DNA from: Pseudophaeobacter flagellatus
GTDB lineage: Bacteria > Pseudomonadota > Alphaproteobacteria > Rhodobacterales > Rhodobacteraceae
Length of the DNA: 64,000 nucleotides
Direction: 5' to 3'
Assembly (NCBI RefSeq): GCF_021228235.1
Contig: NZ_JAJQRG010000010.1
Location: forward strand, 112,993 to 176,992
The position numbers were made by a program, and so were the translations under genes. This document shows positions 50,885 to 60,698 of this stretch, one piece after another. The stretch's first letter is position 1; each line of letters opens with the position of its first letter. The notes under the pieces are model-generated. The model was given only the letters and a program-made list of their open reading frames with translations, was not told the DNA's origin and did not search any database.

Positions 50885-52402
50885 ATGGCAAACCTTTTGT
50901 ATGACAGTCTTTTTGGGGTCCACGCCGGCAAGTCCACACCGTTTTTACACCTGGCAAATGGCGATATTGTCACCTATCAAGACTTTCTCACGCGGGCAGC
51001 GCAGATCGCTAATGCCATGGTGCAAAGTGGGCTGAAGCCCGGTGACCGGGTTGCTGTTCAGGTGGAAAAATCCGCCGAGGCGCTGGCGCTCTATGCGGCC
51101 TGTGTGCAGTCCGGGCTGGTCTTCCTGCCGCTTAATACCGCCTACACGGTTGATGAGCTGACCTATTTCATTGAAAACAGCGGCGCGGCGCTGATTGTCT
51201 GTGGTGGCGCCAGCGCAGCCGCCCTGGCGCCGATTGCCGCCACTCTGGGCGCGGCACTGGAAACCTTGAATGACGATGGCACGGGATCCCTGATGGCCCT
51301 GGCAGACAGCAGCCCCGCGCAGTTTGCAACGGTGGCGCGCGGCGGGGATGATCTGGCAGCCTTTCTCTATACCTCTGGCACAACCGGGCGTTCCAAAGGG
51401 GCGATGCTGACGCAGGAAAACCTGCTGTCCAATGCCCAGACCCTGGTGGAACACTGGCGTTTCACAGCCGAGGATGTGCTGCTGCACGCCCTGCCGATTT
51501 TCCACACGCACGGGCTGTTTGTGGCGACAAATATCACCCTTGCGGCGGGTGGCAGCATGATCTTTCTGCCCCGCTTCAATCTGGACCAGATCATCGAGAT
51601 GCTGCCCAAGGCCACCTCGATGATGGGGGTTCCGACCTTCTACACCCGGCTGTTGGGCGACAGCCGTTTCACCGGCGCGCTGACCGCGCATATGCGATTG
51701 TTCATCTCAGGCTCAGCGCCGCTCTTGAGCGAAACCCATGCCCACTTCGAGGATCGCACCGGGCATCGGATCCTTGAACGCTACGGCATGACCGAAACCA
51801 ACATGAACACCTCTAACCCCTATGAGGGCGAGCGACGCGCCGGCACTGTTGGCTTCCCCTTGCCTGGGGTCGAGCTGAAGATCACCGATCCGGCAACCGG
51901 CAACACACTACCCGATGGCGAGGTCGGCCAGATCGAGGTGCGTGGTGCCAATGTGTTCAAGGGCTACTGGCAGATGCCGGAAAAAACCGCAGAAGAACTG
52001 CGTGACGACGGGTTCTTCATCACTGGCGATCTGGGCAGCATTGATGCCGATGGCTACGTACAGATTGTTGGCCGCAACAAGGATCTGATCATCTCTGGCG
52101 GCTATAACATCTACCCCAAAGAGATCGAACTGGTGCTGGATGACCAGCCCGGCGTGCTGGAAAGCGCCGTTATCGGCGTGCCGCATCCCGATTTTGGCGA
52201 AACCGTTGTCGGCATTGTCATCCCCGAAGCAAACCAGAGCCCCGATCTTGAGGCCATCATGACGGCAGTGAAACAGTCGCTTGCCCGGTTTAAACACCCG
52301 CAAAAGCTGGTTGTTCTGCAAGAGCTGCCCCGCAATACGATGGGCAAAGTACAAAAGAACATCCTGCGCGACAGCTATCAGTCGATGTTCACAGGATCCT
52401 AA
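50885..52402 (+). CDS. matB: Malonyl-CoA synthetase (MatB)
   Basis: A 505-residue acyl-adenylate-forming enzyme. LYTSGTTGRSKGAMLTQENL is the P-loop motif, YGMTETNMNTSNPYEGERR the A5 region, RDDGFFITGDLGSIDADGYVQIVGRNKDLIISGGYNIYPKEIE the A7-A8 hinge, and NTMGKVQKNILRD the catalytic Lys near the end. The malonate-specific genomic context supports MatB over a general acyl-CoA ligase. It follows matA by 13 bases. Confidence 0.93.
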   Translation: MANLLYDSLFGVHAGKSTPFLHLANGDIVTYQDFLTRAAQIANAMVQSGLKPGDRVAVQVEKSAEALALYAACVQSGLVFLPLNTAYTVDELTYFIENSGAALIVCGGASAAALAPIAATLGAALETLNDDGTGSLMALADSSPAQFATVARGGDDLAAFLYTSGTTGRSKGAMLTQENLLSNAQTLVEHWRFTAEDVLLHALPIFHTHGLFVATNITLAAGGSMIFLPRFNLDQIIEMLPKATSMMGVPTFYTRLLGDSRFTGALTAHMRLFISGSAPLLSETHAHFEDRTGHRILERYGMTETNMNTSNPYEGERRAGTVGFPLPGVELKITDPATGNTLPDGEVGQIEVRGANVFKGYWQMPEKTAEELRDDGFFITGDLGSIDADGYVQIVGRNKDLIISGGYNIYPKEIELVLDDQPGVLESAVIGVPHPDFGETVVGIVIPEANQSPDLEAIMTAVKQSLARFKHPQKLVVLQELPRNTMGKVQKNILRDSYQSMFTGS

Positions 52403-52438
52403 GGCCAGCGCGCCAGAAGCATTAAGCAGACCCAGCAA

Positions 52439-52465
52439 GGTTGGCCTTCCGGGCGAAGGCCAACC
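52439..52465 (+). terminator. Hairpin at the end of the malonate operon
   Basis: A perfect 11-bp stem GGTTGGCCTTC / GAAGGCCAACC with a 5-base loop, 36 bases past the matB stop. No U-tract follows, so efficiency is uncertain. Confidence 0.6.
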
Positions 52466-52565
52466 CTTAGGGGAAATTGCTCCGGGGTGTTTCTGATGGT
52501 GTTGCCGACCACCTTGCCAGCGCTTTCAGGCGAGTTCGCCTCGGGCAATGCAAGGGGCCGCGCAG

Positions 52566-54797
52566 TCAGGCCTGGACGGCCCGACGCCTGACCCCCTGCA
52601 TCAGCGCCAGGAGCTGTGGTTTTGATACCGGCTTGGCAAGGACGTCATCCATATGCATGTCACGGTAATAGGCCATCTGTTTGGGCATCGCATTGGCCGT
52701 CACCGCGACAATAAAACTGGGATCGCGTTCCTTGGCCTGTTCAACAGAGCGGATCTTCTGGGTGGCCTCGACACCATCCATCTCCGGCATCTGGATATCC
52801 ATCAAGATCACATCAAATACAGATCTGCTGACAAGATCCAACGCCTCCCCCCCACTGGCCGCGGTTGCAACGCGGCAGGCGGTCGAGGCCAGGAATTTCT
52901 GCAGAATCAACCTGTTTGTCTTGTTGTCATCGACCACAAGAACGGCCAGCGCAGGAAGATCAGAGCCAAGAGGCAATGCCACGGCGTCAAGGCTTGCCCC
53001 TGTCACCAGATCTGCACCCGACTGGAGCGGCAATCTGATTTCAAAGGTTTCCCCCTGCTCCGTTTCTGCAGCCAGTTGCAAACTGCCGCCCATCGCCTGA
53101 CAAAGCTGTCTTGAAATCGAAAGTCCCAGACCCGTACCGCCAAATTTGCGGGCATCGCTGCCATCCGCCTGCTGGAAGGGTTCAAAGATCGCATCGCGCG
53201 CCGCCGTCGGAACACCCGGCCCGGTATCGCAGACCCGAAGTAACAGCAGCGTGCCGCCCTCGGTTGGTTCTGCTATGATCGTGACGCCGCCCTCCCGCGT
53301 GAATTTGACGGCGTTTGACACCAGATTATGCAGGACCTGGCGAAGGCGATATTCGTCTGCAACAATTGTTTGTGGCAAATCCGGATCGACCATTACGCTA
53401 AGCCGCAAGCTCTTTTCCTTGGCAACCCCCGCGAAAAGATTGCAGGCGCCGTTCACCGCGTCGCGTAGCAGGAAAGGCTTGTTCTCCAGCTCCATTTTTC
53501 CAGCTTCGATCTTAGACAGGTCAAGCACATCGCCGATTGTCGACAGCAAGACGCGCCCGGAGTCTTCAATCGCCTGCAGATAGTCTTTCTGCTCCTCGTC
53601 GAGCTTTGTTTCGCTCAGCACCGTTGCCATGCCAAGCACCCCGTTCAGTGGCGTTCGGATCTCATGGCTGACATTTGCCAGGAAATGCGTCTTTGCCCGG
53701 TTGGCGGCTTCGGCCTGGGCCAGGGCGGCACGCAGGGCTTCGGCAGTGCGCTCTCTTTCGGTGATATCAACAAGAGAAACCGACCAACCCAGCAGCGACG
53801 TTGTCGTCTGGATCGGGCTTTCAATAGGCAAGGCACGCGGATCAAAGATGCGATGACCAATCCGTATTGGCTCAGCCGCGTAGGGCACCTTGGTATGGAT
53901 CAGTTCTTCTATCAATGGCCCAATGCCGGGCAAGCGGTCAATCCTGTCCCCAAGACCGGGCAAGTGCAGGCCAAAAAGAGCCCGCGCCGCAGGGTTTACA
54001 TCTGCAAGCCGCCCGCGCCCATCCACCAGCAAGACCGGATCATGCGTGGCAGAAAAAATCAGCGCCTGCCCCTGGGCCGCCGTGTCCATCATCGAATTGT
54101 TCAGCAACAGCCAGCTCAATGCGATCAGAGAAACCGCAAAAGTATAGGGCGTCGGATCAAAGCCAAACAGGGTTACCCCCCAGCCGATATAGGCCAGATT
54201 GGCGGCCACCGGGGCGGCAGTGACGATGAACAACGCGCTCAGGAAAGGACGGATAACCCTTTTTGATTTCAATAAGGCAAGGCAAAGCAACCCGAGGGTG
54301 GCCATGATGAAGAGGTACAGGCAGAAGGCAATCAGGTAAAATAGCGGCCCATGGTCAAAGACGACAAAGTGGCTGCCCTCTTCGACTACCAGATGGGTAT
54401 CCGGCCCATAGAGCAATTGAGTCCGGCTATTCGTCAGGGCAATGACACTCACCAATCCTGGCAGCCCGATATAGGCCAACAGTCGGATCGGGTGGCGCTC
54501 TTGCGTGGTGTTCAGGGTGTAGTCGAAAATAAAGAAGGTCCAGGCGATGGGCAGCAAGATGATCCCAGGCCATGCCGCCAGCGACCAGCCAATCTTGCAG
54601 GCTTCGCTGGGCGATGCCAGATCAAGGCCAACAGTGAACAGCCACCACAGCATCGCAGCCAGTGTCAAGACAAAGGCAGGCTGCCCCCCAAAGGGATTAT
54701 TTCGCGCCACGGCCACCATGACAAAGAAACAGACCACCCACAGGACGGCTGCAGAGCCAGAGGCCAAGTTTACGTCAAGGTTGGTCAGGCAGGTCAT
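52566..54797 (-). CDS. Hybrid sensor histidine kinase with 7TM sensor, PAS and receiver domains
   Basis: A 743-residue membrane kinase. Residues 1-235 form seven membrane helices of the histidine-kinase 7TM N-terminal type. Residues about 245-345 are PAS-like ([29 protein letters not shown]). Residues about 355-435 are HisKA with the phospho-acceptor H378 in [15 protein letters not shown]; residues about 480-595 are HATPase_c (N-box [10 protein letters not shown]-box [13 protein letters not shown]). Residues about 615-735 are a receiver with D667 in [13 protein letters not shown] and K722. No output domain and no cognate regulator beside it, so the partner is elsewhere. Convergent with matB. 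Confidence 0.93.
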   Translation of the reverse strand: MTCLTNLDVNLASGSAAVLWVVCFFVMVAVARNNPFGGQPAFVLTLAAMLWWLFTVGLDLASPSEACKIGWSLAAWPGIILLPIAWTFFIFDYTLNTTQERHPIRLLAYIGLPGLVSVIALTNSRTQLLYGPDTHLVVEEGSHFVVFDHGPLFYLIAFCLYLFIMATLGLLCLALLKSKRVIRPFLSALFIVTAAPVAANLAYIGWGVTLFGFDPTPYTFAVSLIALSWLLLNNSMMDTAAQGQALIFSATHDPVLLVDGRGRLADVNPAARALFGLHLPGLGDRIDRLPGIGPLIEELIHTKVPYAAEPIRIGHRIFDPRALPIESPIQTTTSLLGWSVSLVDITERERTAEALRAALAQAEAANRAKTHFLANVSHEIRTPLNGVLGMATVLSETKLDEEQKDYLQAIEDSGRVLLSTIGDVLDLSKIEAGKMELENKPFLLRDAVNGACNLFAGVAKEKSLRLSVMVDPDLPQTIVADEYRLRQVLHNLVSNAVKFTREGGVTIIAEPTEGGTLLLLRVCDTGPGVPTAARDAIFEPFQQADGSDARKFGGTGLGLSISRQLCQAMGGSLQLAAETEQGETFEIRLPLQSGADLVTGASLDAVALPLGSDLPALAVLVVDDNKTNRLILQKFLASTACRVATAASGGEALDLVSRSVFDVILMDIQMPEMDGVEATQKIRSVEQAKERDPSFIVAVTANAMPKQMAYYRDMHMDDVLAKPVSKPQLLALMQGVRRRAVQA

Positions 54798-55306
54798 AAA
54801 TGATCATGATATTCGGGTTGAAGTTTCACAAAAGCCATTATTGGTCTCACACCGAGACGGAATTTGTTACCCCAATAAGATGAAAATGTATTGCTAACCT
54901 ATTAATATTCACGGGTAACAGCATGGAAACTTGCGAAATTAGCCAAGCTGCAGAAAAATGGCGGGACAAGAATAGGGCAGGCCCGACCCAGGCCCTAAGC
55001 GTAGGATAGCCCCACCAAGCCCCAATCACTACCTGAAGGGGGGAGCAAACCCCAAGAACGTTCGCATAGCGCGAGACCCGGTCCTAGAGAAGAATGTCGT
55101 TTTGCGATAAATTTATGGCAGCCGACAAGTTGCGATTGCCCGTGTGCTGCCTGCATCCGCGGCTTCGCAGCGATCCGCCGCCTATTCTGTCTGACGCTTG
55201 GCCCCTGCCGCAAGCTGCGCCAGACTTTCCCGGCACGGATAGCGCCAAAGCCCCGCTGCCAGTGCGGCCTCCTTTACGAAGCCGCAGCAGAGCTTTGGAC
55301 TGGCTT
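54798..55306. other. Gene-free stretch upstream of the sensor kinase gene
   Basis: 509 bases between the kinase start (reverse strand) and the RidA stop (reverse). It should hold the kinase promoter (AT-rich 54800-54950) and the RidA operon end; a 6-bp hairpin TGCGGC/GCCGCA lies at 55263-55286. Codon pattern in 55090-55300 is weakly coding-like on both strands without recognisable family, possibly a decayed gene. Confidence 0.35.
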
Positions 55307-55708
55307 TTAGTCTGTCGCGACAGGTTTCCATGCGATCACGTCGATTTCCACCTTGGCATCGACCATCAGCGGTGACTGTACGGTCGACCGGGTCGGCGGA
55401 TGTTCAATGAAGTGCTTCTCGAACACCGCATTGAACGAGGAAAAATCGCGTGCATCATCCAGCCAGCAGTTGACCTTGACGACATCGCTCAGGTCGCATT
55501 CGGCCAGCGCCAGGGCGGCTTTAACATTGACGATAACCTGCTCTGTCTGGGCAACGATCCCGCCGGTCACGACCTCGCCGTCAACGGTGGGCACCTGTCC
55601 CGAGATATAGACAAAATCGCCAGCGCGGACAGCCTTGGCAAAAGGGCGTTTCTGGCCGCCAGCCTGGGCGTCGGCGGTATCAAAGCGGCGAAGGGCCGGG
55701 TTGCTCAT
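55307..55708 (-). CDS. RidA-family (YjgF/UK114) protein
   Basis: A 133-residue trimeric family that hydrolyses reactive enamine/imine intermediates made by PLP enzymes. FVYISGQVPTVDGEVV, NVKAALALAECDLSDVVKVNCWLDD and PPTRSTVQSPLMVDAKVEIDVIAW contain the conserved Arg and Glu of the imine-deaminase site. It sits 58 bases behind the D-threonine-aldolase-like gene, which fits clean-up of imine products there. Confidence 0.9.
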   Translation of the reverse strand: MSNPALRRFDTADAQAGGQKRPFAKAVRAGDFVYISGQVPTVDGEVVTGGIVAQTEQVIVNVKAALALAECDLSDVVKVNCWLDDARDFSSFNAVFEKHFIEHPPTRSTVQSPLMVDAKVEIDVIAWKPVATD

Positions 55709-55766
55709 ATGGAAACTCCTGATTGAATGTGGCTAAGTTGAGAAAGAAAGCGGGCGGCGCGGACCT

Positions 55767-56819
55767 TCACCAGACCTGACCGCGGGCCAAGACCGGCACC
55801 GGGCCAAGCGCGGTGGTGCCGCGGACCAGTTCGACCTGATCCAGCATATTGGTCACAACACAGGCATGGTTGGGCACAATGCGCAGCCGGTCCCCCACCT
55901 GCAGGCCAATGGTCTGTGCGGTCAGCGTGCCGTGCTCTTCTGACAGGGCCGCGACTGATATGTCGGAGCGCCCCAGCACATGACCAAACCCCTCCAGACC
56001 GAGCAAGTCAGAGGTCAGCACCTTGGATCCTGCGTCGATGATCGCCCGGTTCGCAGCGGGCACCGAAACCACGGTGACCAATACCGTCAGGGCGCAATCG
56101 GCAAAGCCGCAAATCCCGCGCGCCTGCAGAGAGCGATCATTGTAGACATAGGTGCCGCTACGGTATTCGGTGGTGGCGGGCACGGTCTGCGCCTGCCACA
56201 TCCCCGGCGTACCACCGTTCGACACAACGCCCACGGACAGCCCGCGGGCTTCGATCAAGGCGGTAGCATTGGCCAGCCAGTCTTGCACCTCTGCCTCGTG
56301 GCCAACCGGGGGGTAGGTCATCAGCCCAGCAAAGCGCAGACCGGGCAGATCGCTCACGACATCCGCAAGATCAGCCGCCGCTTTGGGCGAGAGGACACCG
56401 CAGCGCCCGGCGCCAGTATCGCATTCAACCAGCACATCCAACGGGCCTGACGCGTCCTGAAATGCCTCGGACAGGCCCTGTGCCACCTGACTATTGTCGC
56501 AGACCACAGATAGTCGCACCCGCTCTGCCAGCGCGCGCAGGCGCGCCAGTTTGGCCTTGCCAACGATATTGTAGGTCAGCAGCAGATCCTCGATGCCGCC
56601 CTGGCTGATCATCGCCTCGGCTTCGGAAATCTTTTGGCAGGTGATGCCAATGGCCCCCGCCTCAATCTGTCTGTGCGCCAGCTGCGGCAGTTTGTGGGTC
56701 TTGATATGCGGGCGCAAGTGTAGCCCCTTTGCATCGCAATGCGCCTGGAAGCGATCGATATTGGCTTCGGCAATATCAAGATCGACCAGCACCGCTGGCG
56801 TATCAATTTCTGGAAACAT
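55767..56819 (-). CDS. D-threonine aldolase / D-serine-dehydratase-like PLP enzyme
   Basis: A 350-residue fold-type III (alanine-racemase-like) enzyme. HLRPHIKTHKLPQLAHRQIEAGAIGITCQKISEAEAM holds the PLP lysine (K40 by analogy), VECDTGAGRCGV the PLP contacts, GTPGMWQ a phosphate loop, and VPNHACVVTNMLDQ the metal-binding His-x-Cys of the D-threonine aldolase/DSD1 family. Aldol cleavage or dehydration of a D-beta-hydroxy amino acid is likely. Its start shares one base with the M81 stop, so the two are coupled. Confidence 0.88.
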   Translation of the reverse strand: MFPEIDTPAVLVDLDIAEANIDRFQAHCDAKGLHLRPHIKTHKLPQLAHRQIEAGAIGITCQKISEAEAMISQGGIEDLLLTYNIVGKAKLARLRALAERVRLSVVCDNSQVAQGLSEAFQDASGPLDVLVECDTGAGRCGVLSPKAAADLADVVSDLPGLRFAGLMTYPPVGHEAEVQDWLANATALIEARGLSVGVVSNGGTPGMWQAQTVPATTEYRSGTYVYNDRSLQARGICGFADCALTVLVTVVSVPAANRAIIDAGSKVLTSDLLGLEGFGHVLGRSDISVAALSEEHGTLTAQTIGLQVGDRLRIVPNHACVVTNMLDQVELVRGTTALGPVPVLARGQVW

Positions 56820-58285
56820 TACAGCACCTCAACATCATGCGGGGCGACAACAATCGGCCAGAGCTTCCGGCTCACGCGGGTATAGGCATTGGTACACGGA
56901 TCGTTTGGATAAGGCCCATCAACCGCCGCATACAGAATATCAGCCGCCAGCGGCGCAAAGGCCCCGTGGAAGTGATTGGTCGACTTGACCACCAGGATCT
57001 TGCGGGCAGCTGCATCAATACCAAGGCCGGTGAACAGATCCGGCGAAAAGGCCTGGGCACGGTTTGAATTCAGCACGATTTCAATCCCGTCCATCTCGAT
57101 CACCGCGCAATCTCCCAATGGCACAACAGAGGATCCAAAGCTCTGTACCGCGTCCTTTTGCACCCGTTTCACCAGCACCTCGCCGTCGACTGGATCGCCG
57201 GCCGAATGCGAGGTCTTGCCACCAAACCGCAGGCTCAGCCGCCCCCCCTCGCCCGCCGCATGGCACAGCCGCACCGCCATCGGGTCCCAAATGGTGCCAA
57301 AGGCAATATCACGCAGCCCCAGCGCCATCGCTTGGCGCAGGATAAGGGTGCTGTCCCCCGCCACGCCACCGCCGGGATTATCCCAGACATCGGCAATGAC
57401 AACCGGACCTTCGGGGGCCGCAGCCGCGCGTTGCAACGCCTCATCCGCCGGTAAGAACTCAGGCCGTGCCGCCCCCCGAAAGGAGAACAGTTCCATCCCC
57501 AGTCGGCGCGACAGCTGGTCTGCGGCGGCGCGATCATTGTCGGTGATGACAATCATTTTGGCGCCAAGATCAGGAGAGTCCCCCGCCATGAACCCATGGA
57601 TCGCCGAGATCGACAGCGCCGCACCCTGCGTCTCAAGCGCGATCATCCTATCGACAAAACCGCGCATCGGGTCACGGCTGGTGGGCAGAACATCCATCAT
57701 GCGCACATCAAAAACCGACAGCACAGGCGTGATTTCGCCCCGCGCCGCGCGCAGTGTCAGGTCAACGCAGGCCTCTGCCGCTTCGACAAAATCTGTATGG
57801 GGGAACTCTTTGAAAACAGTGATGATATCGGCGTTATCGATACGCTTGTCGCTAAGGTGGCTATGCGGATCAAAGCTGACGCCGATGGTAACATCCGGCC
57901 CAACGATCTGGCGCACCTGTTCGATCAGCACCCCTTCACAATCAACGCAATTGCTCGCGATCATCGCACCATGCAGCCCCAGGACAACCGCCTGTACCGG
58001 TAGCGCCGCGCGCAATTGATCCAGCACTTCTTCGCGCAACCGATCCCAAGTCGGGGCATTGACGATGCCCCCCGGCTCGGCCCAGGTCGCCGTGCCTTCA
58101 ATCAGCTCTATTTCGCCAGCAACCGCCCGGCGGCGCAGCGCCGGAAAGACTGCACTGCACAGGGTTGGCGTTTCCGGATGCTCCCCCGGAGCGGCGTAGA
58201 AGCTCTGGGCGAAATCAGTGAAATCAGCGCGCAGCGGCGAGAAGGTATTGCATTCCGTCGCAACGGACGCACAAAAGACACGCAT
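56819..58285 (-). CDS. M81-family metallopeptidase (MlrC-like)
   Basis: A 488-residue protein. MRVFCASVATECNTFSPLRADFTDF is the M81 start; VVLGLHGAMIASNCVDCEG, VSFDPHSHLSDK (D139, H141) and FKEFPHTDFVEAAE (H163) give the metal site; VIADVWDNPGGGVAGDSTLILRQ opens the C-terminal domain. MlrC finishes microcystin breakdown, but most members occur in amino-acid-like catabolic operons with unknown substrates, as here. Preceded by dctP and a hairpin, followed by the PLP enzyme. Confidence 0.9.
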   Translation of the reverse strand: MRVFCASVATECNTFSPLRADFTDFAQSFYAAPGEHPETPTLCSAVFPALRRRAVAGEIELIEGTATWAEPGGIVNAPTWDRLREEVLDQLRAALPVQAVVLGLHGAMIASNCVDCEGVLIEQVRQIVGPDVTIGVSFDPHSHLSDKRIDNADIITVFKEFPHTDFVEAAEACVDLTLRAARGEITPVLSVFDVRMMDVLPTSRDPMRGFVDRMIALETQGAALSISAIHGFMAGDSPDLGAKMIVITDNDRAAADQLSRRLGMELFSFRGAARPEFLPADEALQRAAAAPEGPVVIADVWDNPGGGVAGDSTLILRQAMALGLRDIAFGTIWDPMAVRLCHAAGEGGRLSLRFGGKTSHSAGDPVDGEVLVKRVQKDAVQSFGSSVVPLGDCAVIEMDGIEIVLNSNRAQAFSPDLFTGLGIDAAARKILVVKSTNHFHGAFAPLAADILYAAVDGPYPNDPCTNAYTRVSRKLWPIVVAPHDVEVL

Positions 58286-58305
58286 TATGGAAAACCTATT
58301 TTCTT

Positions 58306-58333
58306 GGGGCCGGCAACACTGTGCCCCCGGCCC
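58306..58333 (-). other. Intercistronic hairpin after the second dctP
   Basis: GGGCCGG (58307-58313) with CCGGCCC (58327-58333), loop about 13 bases, between dctP and the M81 gene. Same placement logic as the hairpin after the malonate dctP. Confidence 0.6.
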
Positions 58334-58345
58334 GCATTTTCACAA

Positions 58346-59383
58346 TTACTTGAGATAAACACTGCTGTTGGCAGTGACGACATTGGCCTTCAAAAGCTCC
58401 AGCAGTTCGCCGGCTTTGGCGTCCAGATTTTCCTGAACATGGGCCTCGAATACCGGCTGGGTCGCGGCCGCCATGGCGCTGCGCTGTTCAGCGCTGAGCG
58501 CGGTCACTTCCATCTGCTCCATCAGGCCCGCAAGGCCACGATCCGAGGCCTCAATGATCCGGCTGATGCCACGGCTGGCGGTAACACAATTTTCCGCCGC
58601 ATGATGCAGCACGGTACGTTCATCATCAGAAAGCGCCTCGTAGAACGCCCGGTTGATCATGAATGTATAGGGCGAAAACAGGTGGTTGGTCAGCGTCATG
58701 TATTTCTGCACTTCGGCGAAATTCGCAAAAGAGATGATCGGCACCGGGTTCATCTGGCCGTCGATCACACCGGTTTGCAGGCCGGAATAGACCTCACCCC
58801 AGGCCAGTGGATAGGCCTCGGCCCCCAGCGCCTGCATGATTTTCTGATGCGACGGCAGGGACATGGTCCGCACCCGGACGCCTTCAAAATCTGCCAGTTT
58901 GGCAATCGGACGTTCCGAATTGGTCACCGCAAAGAACCCACCGGTATCGGGGAAGCCCAGCACAACCACATCGCCCAGCGTTTCTTCGATATCGCGCGCA
59001 AGGGCCGCGCCAAAGGCACCATCGAACAGTTCATATGTGGCGCTGTTATCGGCAAAGGCGAAGGGCATGTTCAGCACGTCAATACGTGGATAATAGCTGG
59101 CCAGAGCGCCGGTCGAAGTAAGCGTTGCCTGCAAAATTCCATCCCGCACCTGCTGCACATGCTCCGAGGCAGAGCCCAGCTGGTTAGAGCCAAAAACCTC
59201 AACCTCGACACTGCCATTGGTGCCCGCTTCCAGAATGTTGGAAAACACAGCAGTACAGGCATGGGCCGGGTTCTCGAATGGATCGGCCTTGTTGTCATGG
59301 CCAAACTTGATGGTGCTGTCGGCAAAGGCAGCAGACGCTGTCATCAGTCCAGCTAGGGCAGCACAGGTTGCAAGATGTTTCAT
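58346..59383 (-). CDS. TRAP transporter substrate-binding protein DctP
   Basis: A 345-residue periplasmic protein with signal peptide (MKHLATCAALAGLMTASAAFA, cleavage before DSTIKFG). TIKFGHDNKADPFENPAHACTAVFSNILEAGTNGSVEVEVFGSNQLGS and GVRVRTMSLPSHQKIMQALGAEAYPLAWGEVYSGLQTGVIDGQMNPVP are the family core with the ligand-binding Arg and the conserved Gln. GGAGG precedes the ATG at 59383. Third gene of the operon dctQ-dctM-dctP. Confidence 0.92.
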   Translation of the reverse strand: MKHLATCAALAGLMTASAAFADSTIKFGHDNKADPFENPAHACTAVFSNILEAGTNGSVEVEVFGSNQLGSASEHVQQVRDGILQATLTSTGALASYYPRIDVLNMPFAFADNSATYELFDGAFGAALARDIEETLGDVVVLGFPDTGGFFAVTNSERPIAKLADFEGVRVRTMSLPSHQKIMQALGAEAYPLAWGEVYSGLQTGVIDGQMNPVPIISFANFAEVQKYMTLTNHLFSPYTFMINRAFYEALSDDERTVLHHAAENCVTASRGISRIIEASDRGLAGLMEQMEVTALSAEQRSAMAAATQPVFEAHVQENLDAKAGELLELLKANVVTANSSVYLK

Positions 59384-59411
59384 GTTATTTCCTCCAGTTG
59401 ATATGAAACGA

Positions 59412-60698
59412 TTATTGGGCAAATCCCAGCAGACGAGGCAGCCAGAGCGCCGCGTCCTCCCAGTACGCAAAGATGAAAAGAACAGCCACCTCGGCGATCA
59501 AGAACGGAAACAGCTTGATCGATATCCGTTCGAGCTTCTCCCCCGTCACCGAGGCCAGCACAAAGAGGCAGGCCCCCACTGGCGGCGTCATCAAGGATAT
59601 GTTCAACGCCAGCACAAAGATGATCCCGGCGTGGATCGGCTCTAGTCCGACCTGTTCGGTCAAGGGCACCAGAACCGGCGCAAGAATGATCAGGATTGCG
59701 GTGATATCCATCACCATGCCGATGATCAGCAACAGGCAGATGATGATTGCGATCACGATGTAGCGGTTGTCCGACAGGCTCAGCACGCCTTCAGCGATCA
59801 TCTGCGGGATGCGCTCAAAGCTCATCCACCAGCCAAGAATACCGGCAAAGGCGATGATGACAAAGATCACCCCGGTAATACGCCCGGTCCGCACCAGCAT
59901 GCCATAGAGACTGCGCCAAGTCAGGGTGCGGTAGACAAAGGTGCCAATGAACAGCGCATAGCCCACAGCAATAGAGGCCGCCTCGGTGGGTGTCACCACG
60001 CCGCCCAGGATGCCGCCCAGGATGATCACTGGCATTGCCAGCGCAGTCAGCGAAGAGACAAAGGTCTGCCACACCTCTTTCAGCGACGCACCGCGCAGCG
60101 CCTTGGGCAGGTTCTCCCGGTTGCCGCCAATGGCGATGACCGCCATGCAGACCAGGCAGATTACCAGCCCCGGCAACAACCCTGCCGCAAACAACCCGGC
60201 AATAGAGACCCCCATCAGCGAACCATAGACCACCATCAACCCAGAGGGCGGAATGGTTGGCCCGATGATAGAGCCAGCAGCGGTGACAGCGCAGGCATAG
60301 TCCCTGCTATAGCCCTCTTTCACCATTGCCGGCACCAGCGTTCGGCCAAATGCGGCCGCATCTGCCGTCGCCGATCCGGTCAGCCCGGCAAAGAACACCG
60401 AGGCCAGCATGTTGGTATGCGCCAGCCCGCCCCGGAACCGCCCCACCAGCACCCGCGCCAGCCCAACCAGCCGGTTGGTGATGCCCGTGTCGTTCATGAC
60501 TTCACCGGCAAGGATAAAGAACGGCATAGCCAGGAAGGGAAAGACGTTCAGTCCGTTGAAAATCTTGGACGGACCGACGGCCAGGAACTGTGCACCGCCA
60601 AGATCGATCAGACCAACCACCCCAGCCAGACCGATGGCAAAGCCGATGGGCATGCCAAACAGGATCAACAAAATGAATGTAGCCAGAACCCAGATCAT
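59412..60698 (-). CDS. TRAP transporter large permease DctM
   Basis: A 428-residue membrane protein of the usual length. FGMPIGFAIGLAGVVGLI, ASVFFAGLTGSATADAAAFGRTLVPAMVKEGYSRDYACAVTAAGSIIGPTIPPSGLMVVYG and LNISLMTPPVGACLFVLASVTG are the DctM markers. It overlaps the dctQ stop by 4 bases. Confidence 0.93.
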   Translation of the reverse strand: MIWVLATFILLILFGMPIGFAIGLAGVVGLIDLGGAQFLAVGPSKIFNGLNVFPFLAMPFFILAGEVMNDTGITNRLVGLARVLVGRFRGGLAHTNMLASVFFAGLTGSATADAAAFGRTLVPAMVKEGYSRDYACAVTAAGSIIGPTIPPSGLMVVYGSLMGVSIAGLFAAGLLPGLVICLVCMAVIAIGGNRENLPKALRGASLKEVWQTFVSSLTALAMPVIILGGILGGVVTPTEAASIAVGYALFIGTFVYRTLTWRSLYGMLVRTGRITGVIFVIIAFAGILGWWMSFERIPQMIAEGVLSLSDNRYIVIAIIICLLLIIGMVMDITAILIILAPVLVPLTEQVGLEPIHAGIIFVLALNISLMTPPVGACLFVLASVTGEKLERISIKLFPFLIAEVAVLFIFAYWEDAALWLPRLLGFAQ

